A stretch of DNA of 64,000 bases from Actinomadura barringtoniae (GTDB lineage Bacteria > Actinomycetota > Actinomycetes > Streptosporangiales > Streptosporangiaceae): NCBI RefSeq assembly GCF_017573505.1, contig NZ_JAGEOJ010000004.1:248001-312000 (forward strand), in the 5' to 3' direction. The translations under genes and the position numbers were made by a program. Of this stretch, positions 24,901 through 33,739 are shown piece after piece. The notes beneath the pieces are model-generated. The model made no database searches and was not told the DNA's origin. It saw nothing but the letters and a program-made list of their open reading frames with translations. Each line of letters opens with the position of its first letter. Positions within the stretch are counted from its first letter, which is position 1.

Positions 24901-26281
24901 GGCGTTCCCTGAGAACTCGGCGGAGCACCTTGCCGGACGGCAGGCGGGGGATCTCGTCGGCGAACAGCACGCGCCTCGGCCGCTTGTAGGAGGCGAGCCG
25001 GTCGCCGATCAGGGCGGTGAGTGCGTCGGGATCAACGGGGGCGCACGGGGCGACGACCGCGATGATCGCCTCGCCGTCGGCCGCGTCCGGGATGCCGTAC
25101 ACCGCGCAGTCGGCGACCGCGGGATGGCCGTGCAGGACCGCCTCGATCTCGGCGGGCGCGACCTGGAAGCCGCGCACCTTGATCATTTCCTTGGTGCGGT
25201 CGGTGAGCCGCAGCCAGCCGCCGGCGTCGAGGTTGCCGACGTCGCCGGTGCGGTACCAGTCGCCATCGAACGCCTCGGCCGTCGCCTCGGCGGGCAGGTA
25301 GCCCGCCATCAGCGAGGCCGACCGGGCCTGGATCTCGCCGTCCTCCCCCGGCCCGGCGGGCTCGCCGGTCTCCATCGACACGACGCGCAGTTCCACGCCG
25401 GGAACGGCCCGCCCCGCGCTGTCCAGGCGAGCGCCGTCGACCGGGTTGCAGGAGATGACGGGCAGTTCGCTGGCGCCGTACGCGGGGACCCAGCCGACGC
25501 CGGTACGCCGGGTGACGGCCTCGGCGACGCTCGGCGTCACCGGTGTGGCGCCCCACATGATGTAGCGCAGCGAGGAGAGGTCGTAGGACTCCAGCTTCGG
25601 GTGGGAGGCGAGCGCCAGCGCGATGGGCGCCACCGCCATCTCGACGGTGATCCGGTCGGTCTCGATGTGGTGGAGCAGCCGGTCCAGGTCGAACCGGCGG
25701 TGCAGCCGCAGCCACGCGCCGGTCTCCAGGGCCGTGACGATGTTGAGCAGGCCGAGGATGTGCGAGGGCGGCGTCGCTATCTGCATCCGGTCACGGGACG
25801 TCAGCTCCAGCGCGTCCTGCCAGTGCCGTACGGCGGCGCGGAACGAGGCGTGGGTGTGCCGCACGGCCTTCGGGAGGCCGGTCGTGCCCGAGCTGAACAC
25901 CAGGACGGCGTCGGACCGCGGGTCGGGTTCGGGGAAGGTCCGCCGCACGGGCGCGATCGGCTCGTCCAGGTGCAGCATCGGCATCGCCGCGGCGAGCAGT
26001 GGATGGTCGCCGACGGCGTACGCGGGCCGCGTGATCGCCGTCGCGTGCTCGATCTCGCCCTGTTTCCAGGCCGGGCTGAACAGCACGGCGGCGGCGCCCA
26101 GCCGCCAGATCGCCAGCACGGCCACGACGAACTCCGGCCGGTTCGAGGACATCAGCGCGACTCGGTCCCCGGCCCGTACGCCCCGTTCCTCCAGCGTCGC
26201 GGCCATCCCGTCGGCCGGCGCCGCCAGCTCCTTGAGGCCGAGCTCCCGTTCCTCGAACACCAGGACGGACGTGTCATTCAT
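24878..26281 (-). CDS. AMP-forming acyl-CoA synthetase
   Basis: 467 aa ANL ligase, somewhat short at the N-terminus. Motifs: VLVFSSGTTGLPKAVRHTH (A3), VPAYGASELPVISCN (A5, with ASE in place of TE), DWYRTGDVGNLDAGGWL and TDRTKEMIKVRGFQVAPAEI (A7/A8), RLPSGKVLRRVL (A10 Lys). Sequence style is close to 4-coumarate/cinnamoyl- or cyclohexanecarboxylate-type CoA ligases (TKEMIKVRGFQV hinge). It overlaps the CoA-transferase upstream by 8 bp. One of three ligases in the island, so several acids, or one acid at several stages, are activated. Confidence 0.9.
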   Translation of the reverse strand: MNDTSVLVFEERELGLKELAAPADGMAATLEERGVRAGDRVALMSSNRPEFVVAVLAIWRLGAAAVLFSPAWKQGEIEHATAITRPAYAVGDHPLLAAAMPMLHLDEPIAPVRRTFPEPDPRSDAVLVFSSGTTGLPKAVRHTHASFRAAVRHWQDALELTSRDRMQIATPPSHILGLLNIVTALETGAWLRLHRRFDLDRLLHHIETDRITVEMAVAPIALALASHPKLESYDLSSLRYIMWGATPVTPSVAEAVTRRTGVGWVPAYGASELPVISCNPVDGARLDSAGRAVPGVELRVVSMETGEPAGPGEDGEIQARSASLMAGYLPAEATAEAFDGDWYRTGDVGNLDAGGWLRLTDRTKEMIKVRGFQVAPAEIEAVLHGHPAVADCAVYGIPDAADGEAIIAVVAPCAPVDPDALTALIGDRLASYKRPRRVLFADEIPRLPSGKVLRRVLRERHGRTTDQ

Positions 26282-27326
26282 CGTGCTCTCCCAGGCGCGG
26301 GGGCGGACCGTAGGCGGGCTCGTGGCCCGCGACGCGGATGGGCGTGGCGACCAGCTGGAAGTCGCCTGCCCGTACGACCAGTTCGGGAGCCGCCGCCAGG
26401 GCCTCGGGCAGCGTCCGTACGGCCGCCGCCGGAACGCCCAGCGGGCGCAGCCGCGACTCCCAGCCGGCGGCGGAGTCGCCGGTCAGGGCCCGTTCGACGA
26501 GGGCGATCACCTCGTCGCGTCGCGCCGCGCGCTCGGCCATCGTGAGGAAGCCCTCGATGCCCGCCTCGGCGGCGAACGCCTTCCAGAAGCCGTCGTGGGT
26601 GACGAACAGCGCGAGGTGGCCGTCCGCCGTGGGAAACAGCTGCGCGGGCACGTAGTAGGAGTGCGCGCCGTTGGGCATGCGCTGCGGCTCGGAGCCGTCG
26701 TTGAGATAGGCGGCCGCACGGTAGTTCAGCTGGGACAGCATCACGTCGCGGAGGCAGACCTCCACCTGGCCGCCCCGGCCGGAGATGATCTGCGCGAGCA
26801 GGCCCAGGGCGGCGGTCAGCCCGGCGGAGTTGTCGGCCGAGGAGTAGCCGGGCAGGGTCGGCGGCCCGGCCGGGTCGCCGGTGAGGGCCGCGACGCCGGT
26901 CGCCGCCTGGACCACGTAGTCGAACGCCGGGTCGTCACCCGCCTCCAGCCCGAAGCCGGTGAGGGCGACGCAGACGATGCGCTCGTTCCACGCGCGCAAC
27001 CGGTCGTAGGTGAGGCCGAGCCGCCGGATCGCCGAGGGCTTGAGGTTGACCAGCAGCGCGTGGGCGTCCGCGACGAGCCCGCCGAGGCGTTCCTGGCCCT
27101 CCGGCGTGGTGAGGTCGAGGCGGACGCTGCGCTTGCCGCGGTTCAGGCTGGCGAAATAGGAGGCGCTCACCTGCCGCGAGATGTCGCCGCCCGGAGGCTC
27201 GATCTTGGTGACCTCCGCGCCCAGGTCGGCGAGCATCATCGTCGCGTACGGCCCGGCCAGCATGTGCCCCACTTCGAGCACGCGGACGCCCGCCAGCGGT
27301 CCACCCGCTGGCCGCCTGAGCGTCAT
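26274..27326 (-). CDS. Family III (CaiB/BaiF) CoA-transferase
   Basis: 350 aa. The N-terminal Rossmann part reads GVRVLEVGHMLAGPYATMML, then LGAEVTKIEPPGGD and NRGKRSVRLDL; the catalytic Asp is in DPAFDYVVQAATGVAALTG; the small domain follows (GHLALFVTHDGFWKAFAAEA). Length is slightly short (usual ~390). Alpha-methylacyl-CoA racemases belong to the same family and cannot be excluded; a racemase would suit a branched-chain pathway. ATG 27326 shares ATGA with the LLM gene stop. Two more family members occur in the island (34313, 45670). Confidence 0.9.
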   Translation of the reverse strand: MTLRRPAGGPLAGVRVLEVGHMLAGPYATMMLADLGAEVTKIEPPGGDISRQVSASYFASLNRGKRSVRLDLTTPEGQERLGGLVADAHALLVNLKPSAIRRLGLTYDRLRAWNERIVCVALTGFGLEAGDDPAFDYVVQAATGVAALTGDPAGPPTLPGYSSADNSAGLTAALGLLAQIISGRGGQVEVCLRDVMLSQLNYRAAAYLNDGSEPQRMPNGAHSYYVPAQLFPTADGHLALFVTHDGFWKAFAAEAGIEGFLTMAERAARRDEVIALVERALTGDSAAGWESRLRPLGVPAAAVRTLPEALAAAPELVVRAGDFQLVATPIRVAGHEPAYGPPPRLGEHDE

Positions 27327-28279
27327 CGCAGGTCCGCCGCGATCCGGGCGAGCATCTCGCGGGTGCGCAGCTTGGAGGCGACCAGCTGGTCCCGGCCTTC
27401 GCCGATCGGCAGGAGCCGCACCGACAGGTCCGTGACCCCGGCGTCGGCGAACCGCCGGAAGCGCGCCGCGATGGCCTCCTCGTCGCCCGCCGCGCACAGG
27501 TCGCCGACGTCCCGGGCGTCGCCGTGGTCCAGGAGCCGCTGGTAGTTGGGCGAGATCTCGGCCTCGCCGAGGATGCGGTTGGCGCGCTCGCGCGCGGCGT
27601 CCACCTCCGACGGGAGGCACAGGCATACCGGGATGCCCGCGACGATCCGGGGCGCGGGGCGTCCCGCCTCGGCCGCGGCCTTGGTGATGCGCGGGGCGAC
27701 GTGCTCGCCGATCGCCCGTTCGTCGGCCATCCACAGCACGGTCCCGGCCGCCCGTTCGCCGGCGAGGGCGAGCATCACCGGGCCCAGCGCGGCGACCAGC
27801 ACCGGCAGCGGCGCCACCGGGGTGAGGCCGAGCGGGTTGTGCACGGTGAACGAGGCGTTCTCCACGTCGGCCGAGCCGGAGCCCTTCAGCGCCGCGTCCA
27901 GGACCTCCAGATAGTCGCGGGTGAGCGCGGCCGGGCGCTCGTACGGCAGGCCGAGCATGTCCCGCACGATCCAGTGGTGCGAGGGCCCGACGCCGAGCGC
28001 CAGCCGTCCCCCGGCCGCGGCCTGCGCGGACATCGCCTGCCGCGCGAGCGCGATCGGATGCTGCGCCTGGATCGGCACGACCGCGGTGCCGAGCTCGATG
28101 CGGCTGGTCCGTGCGCCCATCAGCGCCACGGCGACCAGCGCGTCGAAGTCGGTGGGGATCTGCGGGATCCACGCGGTGTCCAGCCCCGCGTCCTCCGCCC
28201 ACGCCACGTCCTCGAGCATCCGCGCGGCCTTCCGCGCCGCGTCGCCGCGCTCGGGCCCGATCATCACGCCGATCCGCAC
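27323..28279 (-). CDS. LLM-class oxidoreductase (probably F420-dependent)
   Basis: 318 aa TIM-barrel of the bacterial luciferase-like family. Marks: RIGVMIGPERG at strand 1, TAWIPQIPTDFDALVAVALM, RIELGTAVVPIQAQHPIALA and LALGVGPSHHWIVRDMLGLP, as in actinobacterial F420-dependent 'MSMEG' oxidoreductases. The cofactor could be F420 or FMN; the actinomycete setting and motif style favour F420. It may reduce or hydroxylate a CoA ester or ketone. Between the mutase small subunit (25-bp gap) and the CoA-transferase (4-bp overlap). Confidence 0.88.
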   Translation of the reverse strand: MRIGVMIGPERGDAARKAARMLEDVAWAEDAGLDTAWIPQIPTDFDALVAVALMGARTSRIELGTAVVPIQAQHPIALARQAMSAQAAAGGRLALGVGPSHHWIVRDMLGLPYERPAALTRDYLEVLDAALKGSGSADVENASFTVHNPLGLTPVAPLPVLVAALGPVMLALAGERAAGTVLWMADERAIGEHVAPRITKAAAEAGRPAPRIVAGIPVCLCLPSEVDAARERANRILGEAEISPNYQRLLDHGDARDVGDLCAAGDEEAIAARFRRFADAGVTDLSVRLLPIGEGRDQLVASKLRTREMLARIAADLR

Positions 28280-28304
28280 AGGTTCCTCCAGGTCGTCAAG
28301 GGGC

Positions 28305-28706
28305 TCAGGACTCGGCCGGTGTGGCGGTCAGGGCGCGCACCCGCGCCACGAGGTCCTCCAGCGGGGTTCCGGTCGGGAAGACCGCGGCGGCGCCCGCGTC
28401 CAGCAGCTTGGGCACGTCGGCCGGCGGGACGGTCCCGCCGACGATCACGGTGATGTCGCCGGCGTCCGCGTCCCGCAGCGCCCGCACGGTCCGGGCGGTG
28501 AGCCCGAGGTGGGCGCCGCTCAGGATGCTGAGACCGACGACGGCGACGTCCTCCTGGAGCGCGATCGCGGCGATGTCCTCGACGCGCTGCCGGATGCCGG
28601 TGAAGATCACCTCGAAGCCCGCGTCGCGCAGCGTCCGGGCGACGATCTTGGCGCCGCGGTCGTGGCCGTCCAGGCCGGGCTTGGCGATGAGGATCCGGGC
28701 CGGCAT
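28305..28706 (-). CDS. Acyl-CoA mutase, small (B12-binding) subunit
   Basis: 133 aa, a stand-alone cobalamin-binding Rossmann domain. It carries the full base-off/His-on signature: GLDGHDRGAK with the axial His15, VVGLSILSGAHL, and VIVGGTVPPADVPKL. In P. shermanii MutB this domain is the C-terminus of one chain; here it is a separate gene whose ATG overlaps the large-subunit stop (TGATG at 28708-28704), ensuring equal synthesis. Split mutases of this type include archaeal methylmalonyl-CoA mutases and 2-hydroxyisobutyryl-CoA mutases. Confidence 0.93.
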   Translation of the reverse strand: MPARILIAKPGLDGHDRGAKIVARTLRDAGFEVIFTGIRQRVEDIAAIALQEDVAVVGLSILSGAHLGLTARTVRALRDADAGDITVIVGGTVPPADVPKLLDAGAAAVFPTGTPLEDLVARVRALTATPAES

Positions 28707-30283
28707 CAGAACACCACCGGCTGCCGGAACTCGCCCCAGACCGCCTTGAGCGCGGCCACCATCTCGCCGACCGTGCAGTAGGCGGCGGCGCAGTCGATCA
28801 GCGGGCCCATCAGGTTGCCGGTGCCCTCGGCCGCCCGCGACAGCGCGGCCAGGGTGGTCGCCACCTCGCCGTGGTCGCGTTCGGCCTTGACCCTGGCCAG
28901 GCGCTTCAGCTGGCGGTCGCGGCCCTCGGCGTCCAGTTCGTAGGTGGTGAGCTCGGGCGGCGGCTCGTCCGCGGCGAAGCGGTTGACCCCGACCACCGGG
29001 CGGGTGCCCGCCTCGACCTCCTGGTGGTGCCGGTACGCCTCGTCGGCGATGAGGCCCTGCAGATAGCCGTCCTCGATCGCGCGGACCATGCCGCCGTAGG
29101 CGTCGAGGTCGGCCATGACCTGGGCGATCCGTTCCTCGGTGGCGTCGGTGAGCGCCTCCACGAAGTAGGAGCCGCCGAGCGGGTCGGCGACGCGGGCGAC
29201 GCCGGTCTCGTGCGCGAGGATCTGCTGGGTGCGCAGCGCGAGCGTCGCCGACTCCTCGCTGGGCAGGGCGAACGGCTCGTCCCACGCGGCGGTGAACATC
29301 GACTGGACGCCGCCCAGCACCGACGCCATCGCCTCGTAGGCCACCCGGACGATGTTGTTGTGGGCCTGCGGGGCATACAGGGAGGCCCCGCCCGCGACGC
29401 AGCCGAAGCGGAACATCGAGGCCCGGCCGGTGGTCGCGCCGTACCGTTCCCGGACGATCGTCGCCCAGCGGCGGCGGCCCGCCCGGTACTTGGCGATCTC
29501 CTCGAAGAAGTCGCCGTGGGTGTAGAAGAAGAACGAGATCTGCGGCGCGAACTGGTCGATGGTCATCCGGCCGCGTTCCACCACGGTGTCGCAGTAGGTG
29601 ACGCCATCGGCGAGGGTGAACGCCATCTCCTGCACGGCGTTGGCGCCCGCGTCACGGAAGTGCGCGCCCGCCACCGAGATCGCGTTGAACCTGGGGACCT
29701 CGGCCGCGCAGAACTCGATCGTGTCGGCGATCAGCCGCAGCGACGGCTCGGGCGGCCAGATCCAGGTGCCGCGCGAGGCGTACTCCTTGAGGATGTCGTT
29801 CTGGATCGTGCCGGTGAGCTTGGCGCGGGGCACTCCGGCGCGTTCGGCTGCGGCGACATAGAACGCGAGCAGGATCGCCGCCGTGCCGTTGATGGTGAAG
29901 CTGGTGCTGACCCGGTCGAGCGGGATGCCGTCGAACAGCACCTCGGCGTCGGCGAGGGTGTCGATCGCGACGCCGACCCGGCCGACCTCGTCGCTCACCT
30001 CCGGGTCGTCGGAGTCGTGGCCGCACTGGGTGGGCAGGTCGAGCGCCACCGACAGCCCGGTGCCGCCCTGGTCCAGCAGGTAGCGGTAGCGGCGGTTGGA
30101 CTCCTCGGCGGTGCCGAAGCCCGAGTACTGCCGCAGCGTCCAGAGCCTGCCCCGGTATCCCGAGGCGTAGTTGCCGCGGGTGAACGGGAAGCCGCCGGGT
30201 TCGGGCGGCTCGGCGCGCCTGTCCTGCGGGCCGTACACCGGCCGGAGCGGGATGCCTGAGGACGTGCGGACCTCGTCGCTCAT
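28706..30283 (-). CDS. Acyl-CoA mutase, large subunit, with enlarged substrate pocket
   Basis: 525 aa TIM-barrel subunit of an adenosylcobalamin-dependent mutase. It aligns without gaps to P. shermanii MutB over the substrate region (offset 36, from memory of that sequence). Kept: Tyr39 (Y75), Arg46 (R82), Tyr53 (Y89), Gln161 (Q197), Arg171 (R207) and His208 (H244). Changed: Gly42 for Met78 and Ala207 for Tyr243. Tyr89 and Arg207 distinguish methylmalonyl-CoA mutase from isobutyryl-CoA mutase (Phe/Gln), so the substrate should carry a free carboxylate, but the Gly and Ala open the pocket where Met and Tyr stand. This suggests a longer or more branched dicarboxylyl-CoA. Operon with small subunit, LLM enzyme, ligases and dehydrogenases. 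Confidence 0.92.
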   Translation of the reverse strand: MSDEVRTSSGIPLRPVYGPQDRRAEPPEPGGFPFTRGNYASGYRGRLWTLRQYSGFGTAEESNRRYRYLLDQGGTGLSVALDLPTQCGHDSDDPEVSDEVGRVGVAIDTLADAEVLFDGIPLDRVSTSFTINGTAAILLAFYVAAAERAGVPRAKLTGTIQNDILKEYASRGTWIWPPEPSLRLIADTIEFCAAEVPRFNAISVAGAHFRDAGANAVQEMAFTLADGVTYCDTVVERGRMTIDQFAPQISFFFYTHGDFFEEIAKYRAGRRRWATIVRERYGATTGRASMFRFGCVAGGASLYAPQAHNNIVRVAYEAMASVLGGVQSMFTAAWDEPFALPSEESATLALRTQQILAHETGVARVADPLGGSYFVEALTDATEERIAQVMADLDAYGGMVRAIEDGYLQGLIADEAYRHHQEVEAGTRPVVGVNRFAADEPPPELTTYELDAEGRDRQLKRLARVKAERDHGEVATTLAALSRAAEGTGNLMGPLIDCAAAYCTVGEMVAALKAVWGEFRQPVVF

Positions 30284-31713
30284 CGCAGGAGCTCCTTCTG
30301 CACCTTGCCGGTCGCGTTCGTCGGCAGCTCGTCCAGGAAGGCGACCGAGCGCGGCACCTTGAAGCCCGCCATCCGCTTCTTGCTCCAGGCGATCAGGTCG
30401 TCGCCCTCGACGGGCGCGGCGCGTACGACGAAGGCCTTGGCCACCTGCCCGAGCCGTTCGTCCGGCACGCCGACCACCGCGGCCTGCGCGACCGCCGGGT
30501 GCTCCAGCAGGAAGCTCTCGATCTCGGCCGGGTAGGCGTTGAAGCCGCCCACGATGAACATGTCCTTCTTGCGGCCGACGATCCGCAGCCTGCCCGCCTC
30601 GTCGAGCTTCCCGAGGTCGCCGGTGTGCAGCCAGCCGTCGGGGTCGATCGCCTCGGCGGTCGCGGCCGGGTCGTGCAGGTAGCCGACCATCACGGTGTAG
30701 CCCCGGACGAGCACCTCGCCGTCCTCGGCGATCCGCAGCTCGACGCCGTCGCAGGGGGTGCCGACCGTCGTGGCGATGGACTCGAAGGTGTCGCCGGGAC
30801 GGGACGCGGTGACCGTGCCCGCCTCGGTCAGCCCGTACCCGGTCATGATCGAGCGGAACGGCAGCTCGCTCCGCACCCGGCGGATGAGGTCGACGGGGAT
30901 GTCGGCGGCGCCGGTCACCGCGCACCGCAGCGAGGACAGGTCGCGGCGGCCCCGCGCCTCCAGCAGCGAGTGGTAGAGCGTCGGCGGACCGGGCAGCATC
31001 GTCACCCGCTCGCGCTCGACCAGTTCGAGCACGAGGTCCAGGTCGAAGACCGGGACCGGGATGATCGCGGCACCGGCGATCAGGGACGCGACGCAGCCGG
31101 CCTTGTAGCCGAAGATGTGGAAGAACGGGTTGACGATCAGGTAGCGGTCGCCCTCCCGGAGATCGGCGAGGGCGCACCACTCGGCGTAGAGCCGCAGCGT
31201 CTGGGCGTGCGTCATCATGACGCCCTTCGGCCGCCCGGTCGTGCCGGAGGTGAACATGATGTCGCAGACGTCGCCGGGCCGTACCGGGCGCTCGAACGGG
31301 CGCCCGCTCTCCAGGAAGCCCGACTTCAGGTCGATCACCGGGACGCCGGCCGGGGCCGCGTAGTCCAGCCCGAGGAAGCCCTCCTCGACCAGCACGGCCT
31401 TGGCCTCGCTGCGGCGGATGATGTCGCCCGCCTCCTCGGCCTTGAACCGGGTGTTGACCGGGACCAGCACCCCGCCGGCCGTCAGCAGCCCGAAGGCGGC
31501 GATGATCCACTCGGCGGAGTTGGGCGCCCAGATCGCCACCCGGTCGCCCCGGCCCACTCCGGCCGCGGCGAACGCCCCGGCGGCGACGCTCACCCGTTCG
31601 GCCAGCTCGGTGAAGGTGAGCCGGAGCGGCAGGTCCACGACGGCCTCGGCGTCGCCGAACCGTTCCGCGGCGGCGCGCACCAGCTCCGGAAGGGTCTCGG
31701 GTCGCTCGCTCAT
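30280..31713 (-). CDS. AMP-forming acyl-CoA synthetase, FadD3-like
   Basis: 477 aa ANL ligase. Motifs: CDIMFTSGTTGRPKGVMMTH (A3), MTGYGLTEAGTVTASRPGDT (A5), DGWLHTGDLGKLDEAGRL (A7), IVGRKKDMFIVGGFNAYPAE (A8) and [15 protein letters not shown] (A10 Lys). The overall style (PFFHIFGYKAG, AADIPVDLIRRVR) is that of FadD3, the enzyme that activates the C/D-ring propionate (HIP) in steroid catabolism; substrate identity here is inference only. It overlaps the mutase start by 4 bp, and a 7-bp gap separates it from the amidohydrolase upstream. Confidence 0.9.
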   Translation of the reverse strand: MSERPETLPELVRAAAERFGDAEAVVDLPLRLTFTELAERVSVAAGAFAAAGVGRGDRVAIWAPNSAEWIIAAFGLLTAGGVLVPVNTRFKAEEAGDIIRRSEAKAVLVEEGFLGLDYAAPAGVPVIDLKSGFLESGRPFERPVRPGDVCDIMFTSGTTGRPKGVMMTHAQTLRLYAEWCALADLREGDRYLIVNPFFHIFGYKAGCVASLIAGAAIIPVPVFDLDLVLELVERERVTMLPGPPTLYHSLLEARGRRDLSSLRCAVTGAADIPVDLIRRVRSELPFRSIMTGYGLTEAGTVTASRPGDTFESIATTVGTPCDGVELRIAEDGEVLVRGYTVMVGYLHDPAATAEAIDPDGWLHTGDLGKLDEAGRLRIVGRKKDMFIVGGFNAYPAEIESFLLEHPAVAQAAVVGVPDERLGQVAKAFVVRAAPVEGDDLIAWSKKRMAGFKVPRSVAFLDELPTNATGKVQKELLR

Positions 31714-31720
31714 GCCCGCC

Positions 31721-32899
31721 TCAGACCGCCATCAGCCGGGCCAGGTTGCCGCCCATGATCTTCGCCTTGTCGGCGTCGGTCATCGTGCCGAGCGCGTCGA
31801 CGTAGCTGACCGGGTCGGCGAGGCCCTCGGGGTGGGGGTAGTCCGAGCCGAACAGCACCCGGTCGACGCCGATGAGCTCGGCGAGCTCGGACATGTCCTC
31901 CTCCCAGAACGGGCTGACGTGGACGTTGCGCTTGACGGCCTCGACCGGGTCCTCGCCGAAGCCCTCGGGGGCCTTCTTGTGGACGTCGGCGAGCATGGTG
32001 AGCAGGGGCGCCATCCAGGACGAGCCGTTCTCGATGACCGTCATGCGCAGCTCGGGGAAGCGCGACAGCAGCCCGTGGCAGACCATCGAGGCGACCGCGT
32101 CGGTGACCGGACGCCACTCGTGGACCATCCGGAAGGTGTTGGTCTGGAACGGCAGCATCTCGCGGGAGCTGCCCTCCCACTCGTTGGCGTACCTGCTGTA
32201 GCCGCTGTCGGAGGAGTGCATCCCGACGACGACGCCCTCGTCCTGGATCCGCTTCCAGAACGGGTCGAACTCCGGCAGCGCGAACGAGCGCGGGCCCCGG
32301 AAGCCGGGCACAGGCGCGGGCCGGATCAGCACCGCCTTGGCGCCGCGCTCCAGGCACCAGTCGAGCTCGGCGATCGCCTTGTCGACGATGGGCAGGGAGA
32401 TGACCGGCGTCGTGTAGATGCGGTCCTTGTAGTTGAAGCTCCACTCCTCGTGCAGCCACTGGTTGAGCGAGTGGGTGACGACGTGGATCAGCTCCGGGTC
32501 GTCGCGCATGCGCTCCTCGATGAGGCTGGCCAGCGTCGGGAACATCAGCGTCCGCTGGATGCCGAGCTCGTCCATGAGCTCCATGCGCGGGCCCGGCTCG
32601 CGGAAGGCGGGGATCGAGCGCATCGGCTCGCCGAAGATCTCCCGCCGCGACTTGCCCTCGGGGTTGCCGTTGCGGAAGTACTCCTCCATCGACCCGGGCC
32701 GCGCGACCACCTCGAAGGTCGGGTTCGGGATGTACTCGCTGATCTGACCCCGGATGGCGATCTTCGTCCGGCCCTTGACCTGCACGTACTGGATCGCGCC
32801 GGCGTACTGCTTGGGCAGATGCCTGGTCAGGGCCTCCTCGGTCTCGTAGAGGTGGTTGTCGGCGTCGAACAGCGGATACGACAGCACGCGCGAGGGCAT
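31721..32899 (-). CDS. Amidohydrolase-2 family (COG2159-type) enzyme, first gene of ten-gene operon
   Basis: 392 aa from ATG 32899, chosen because AGGAGGATCTC lies directly upstream; a longer frame to 32941 would run through the operator. Family marks: LFDADNHLYETEEALTRH (DxNHxxE metal-motif variant), TLMFPTLASLIEERM, GMHSSDSGYSRYAN and VLFGSDYPHPEGLADP (Asp ligand and second His). Relatives include decarboxylases and C-C/C-O hydrolases for cyclic acids; the exact reaction is unknown. It heads the 22145-32899 operon behind a perfect 17-bp operator and is a paralogue of 10399-11688. Confidence 0.9.
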   Translation of the reverse strand: MPSRVLSYPLFDADNHLYETEEALTRHLPKQYAGAIQYVQVKGRTKIAIRGQISEYIPNPTFEVVARPGSMEEYFRNGNPEGKSRREIFGEPMRSIPAFREPGPRMELMDELGIQRTLMFPTLASLIEERMRDDPELIHVVTHSLNQWLHEEWSFNYKDRIYTTPVISLPIVDKAIAELDWCLERGAKAVLIRPAPVPGFRGPRSFALPEFDPFWKRIQDEGVVVGMHSSDSGYSRYANEWEGSSREMLPFQTNTFRMVHEWRPVTDAVASMVCHGLLSRFPELRMTVIENGSSWMAPLLTMLADVHKKAPEGFGEDPVEAVKRNVHVSPFWEEDMSELAELIGVDRVLFGSDYPHPEGLADPVSYVDALGTMTDADKAKIMGGNLARLMAV

Positions 32900-32920
32900 G
32901 AGATCCTCCTTTGCCAGGTG

Positions 32921-32937
32921 TGAGAATGCTATTCTCA
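32921..32937. promoter_or_regulatory. Island operator TGAGAATGCTATTCTCA (best copy)
   Basis: A 17-bp palindrome, symmetric except for the centre, lies 22 bp before the amidohydrolase operon start (32899) and 83 bp before the divergent crotonase start (33020). The most symmetric copy in the window. Confidence 0.9.
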
Positions 32938-33019
32938 TCATCGACCGGTATCAATATCCTGACGGAGAATGAACCTCTGGATCTTGCCGTTCGGGGCCAG
33001 GCACGCGAGGAAGGCACGC

Positions 33020-33739
33020 ATGGTCGATCTCGAACTTCAGGACGGGCTGGCGGTCGTCACCATCGACCGCCCGCACGCCCGCAACGCCATCGCGCTCAGC
33101 ACCATGGACGAGCTCGACGCCGCGCTCGACGAGGCGGCCGGCGCCCTGGTCCTGGTGATCAGGGGCGCGGGCGACCGGGCGTTCGTCTCGGGCGGCGACC
33201 TGAAAGAGCTCGCCGCGATCCGCACCGAGCCCGAGGCCCTCGCCATGGCGCTGCGGATGCGGGGCGTCTGCGACCGGCTCGCCGCGTTCCCCGGCCCGGT
33301 GATCGCCGCGCTGAACGGCCACGCCCTGGGCGGCGGCGCCGAGGTCGCGGTGGCCGCCGACATCCGGGTCGCCGCCGACGACGTCCGGATCGGCTTCACG
33401 CAGGTGAAGCTGGCGATCATGCCCGCGTGGGGCGGCGCGGAACGGCTCGGTGCCCTGGTCGGCCCGGGTCGCGCGCTCCTGCTCGCCGGCTCGGGGGCGG
33501 TGCTGGACGCGGCCGAGGCCGAACGGATCGGGCTCGTCGACCGGGTGCTGCCGCGGACCGGTTTCGAGGAGGGCTGGCGGTCGCTGGCCAGGTCGCTCGC
33601 GACCCCGGCGGCGCGCGAGATCAAGCGAGTCGTCGGCGGCTCGGTCCCGCCGCGCGAGGCGGCCGGTGCCTTCGCGCGGCTGTGGGTGGCGGACGAGCAC
33701 TGGGCGGCTGCGGAAAGGGCGATGAACAGTGGCAAGTGA
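33020..33739 (+). CDS. Enoyl-CoA hydratase/isomerase (crotonase family)
   Basis: 239 aa from ATG 33020 (GAGGAAGG upstream); the frame is open further back to 32969 but that part reads as non-protein. Crotonase marks: LAVVTIDRPHARNAIAL, DRAFVSGGDLKELAAIR (first oxyanion loop), ALNGHALGGGAEVAVAADIR (second loop) and IGFTQVKLAIMPAWGGAERL, in which the second catalytic position is not Glu. Somewhat short. Divergent from the ten-gene operon under the 32921 operator, and its stop overlaps the start of the pseudo-hydrolase gene, so they form a two-gene operon. Confidence 0.88.
   Translation: MVDLELQDGLAVVTIDRPHARNAIALSTMDELDAALDEAAGALVLVIRGAGDRAFVSGGDLKELAAIRTEPEALAMALRMRGVCDRLAAFPGPVIAALNGHALGGGAEVAVAADIRVAADDVRIGFTQVKLAIMPAWGGAERLGALVGPGRALLLAGSGAVLDAAEAERIGLVDRVLPRTGFEEGWRSLARSLATPAAREIKRVVGGSVPPREAAGAFARLWVADEHWAAAERAMNSGK

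Noticed and set aside
28284..32980. Cobalamin riboswitch upstream of the mutase operon
   Set aside because: The region before the operon start (32900-33019) is only ~120 bp with the operator and no B12-box-like sequence that I can see.
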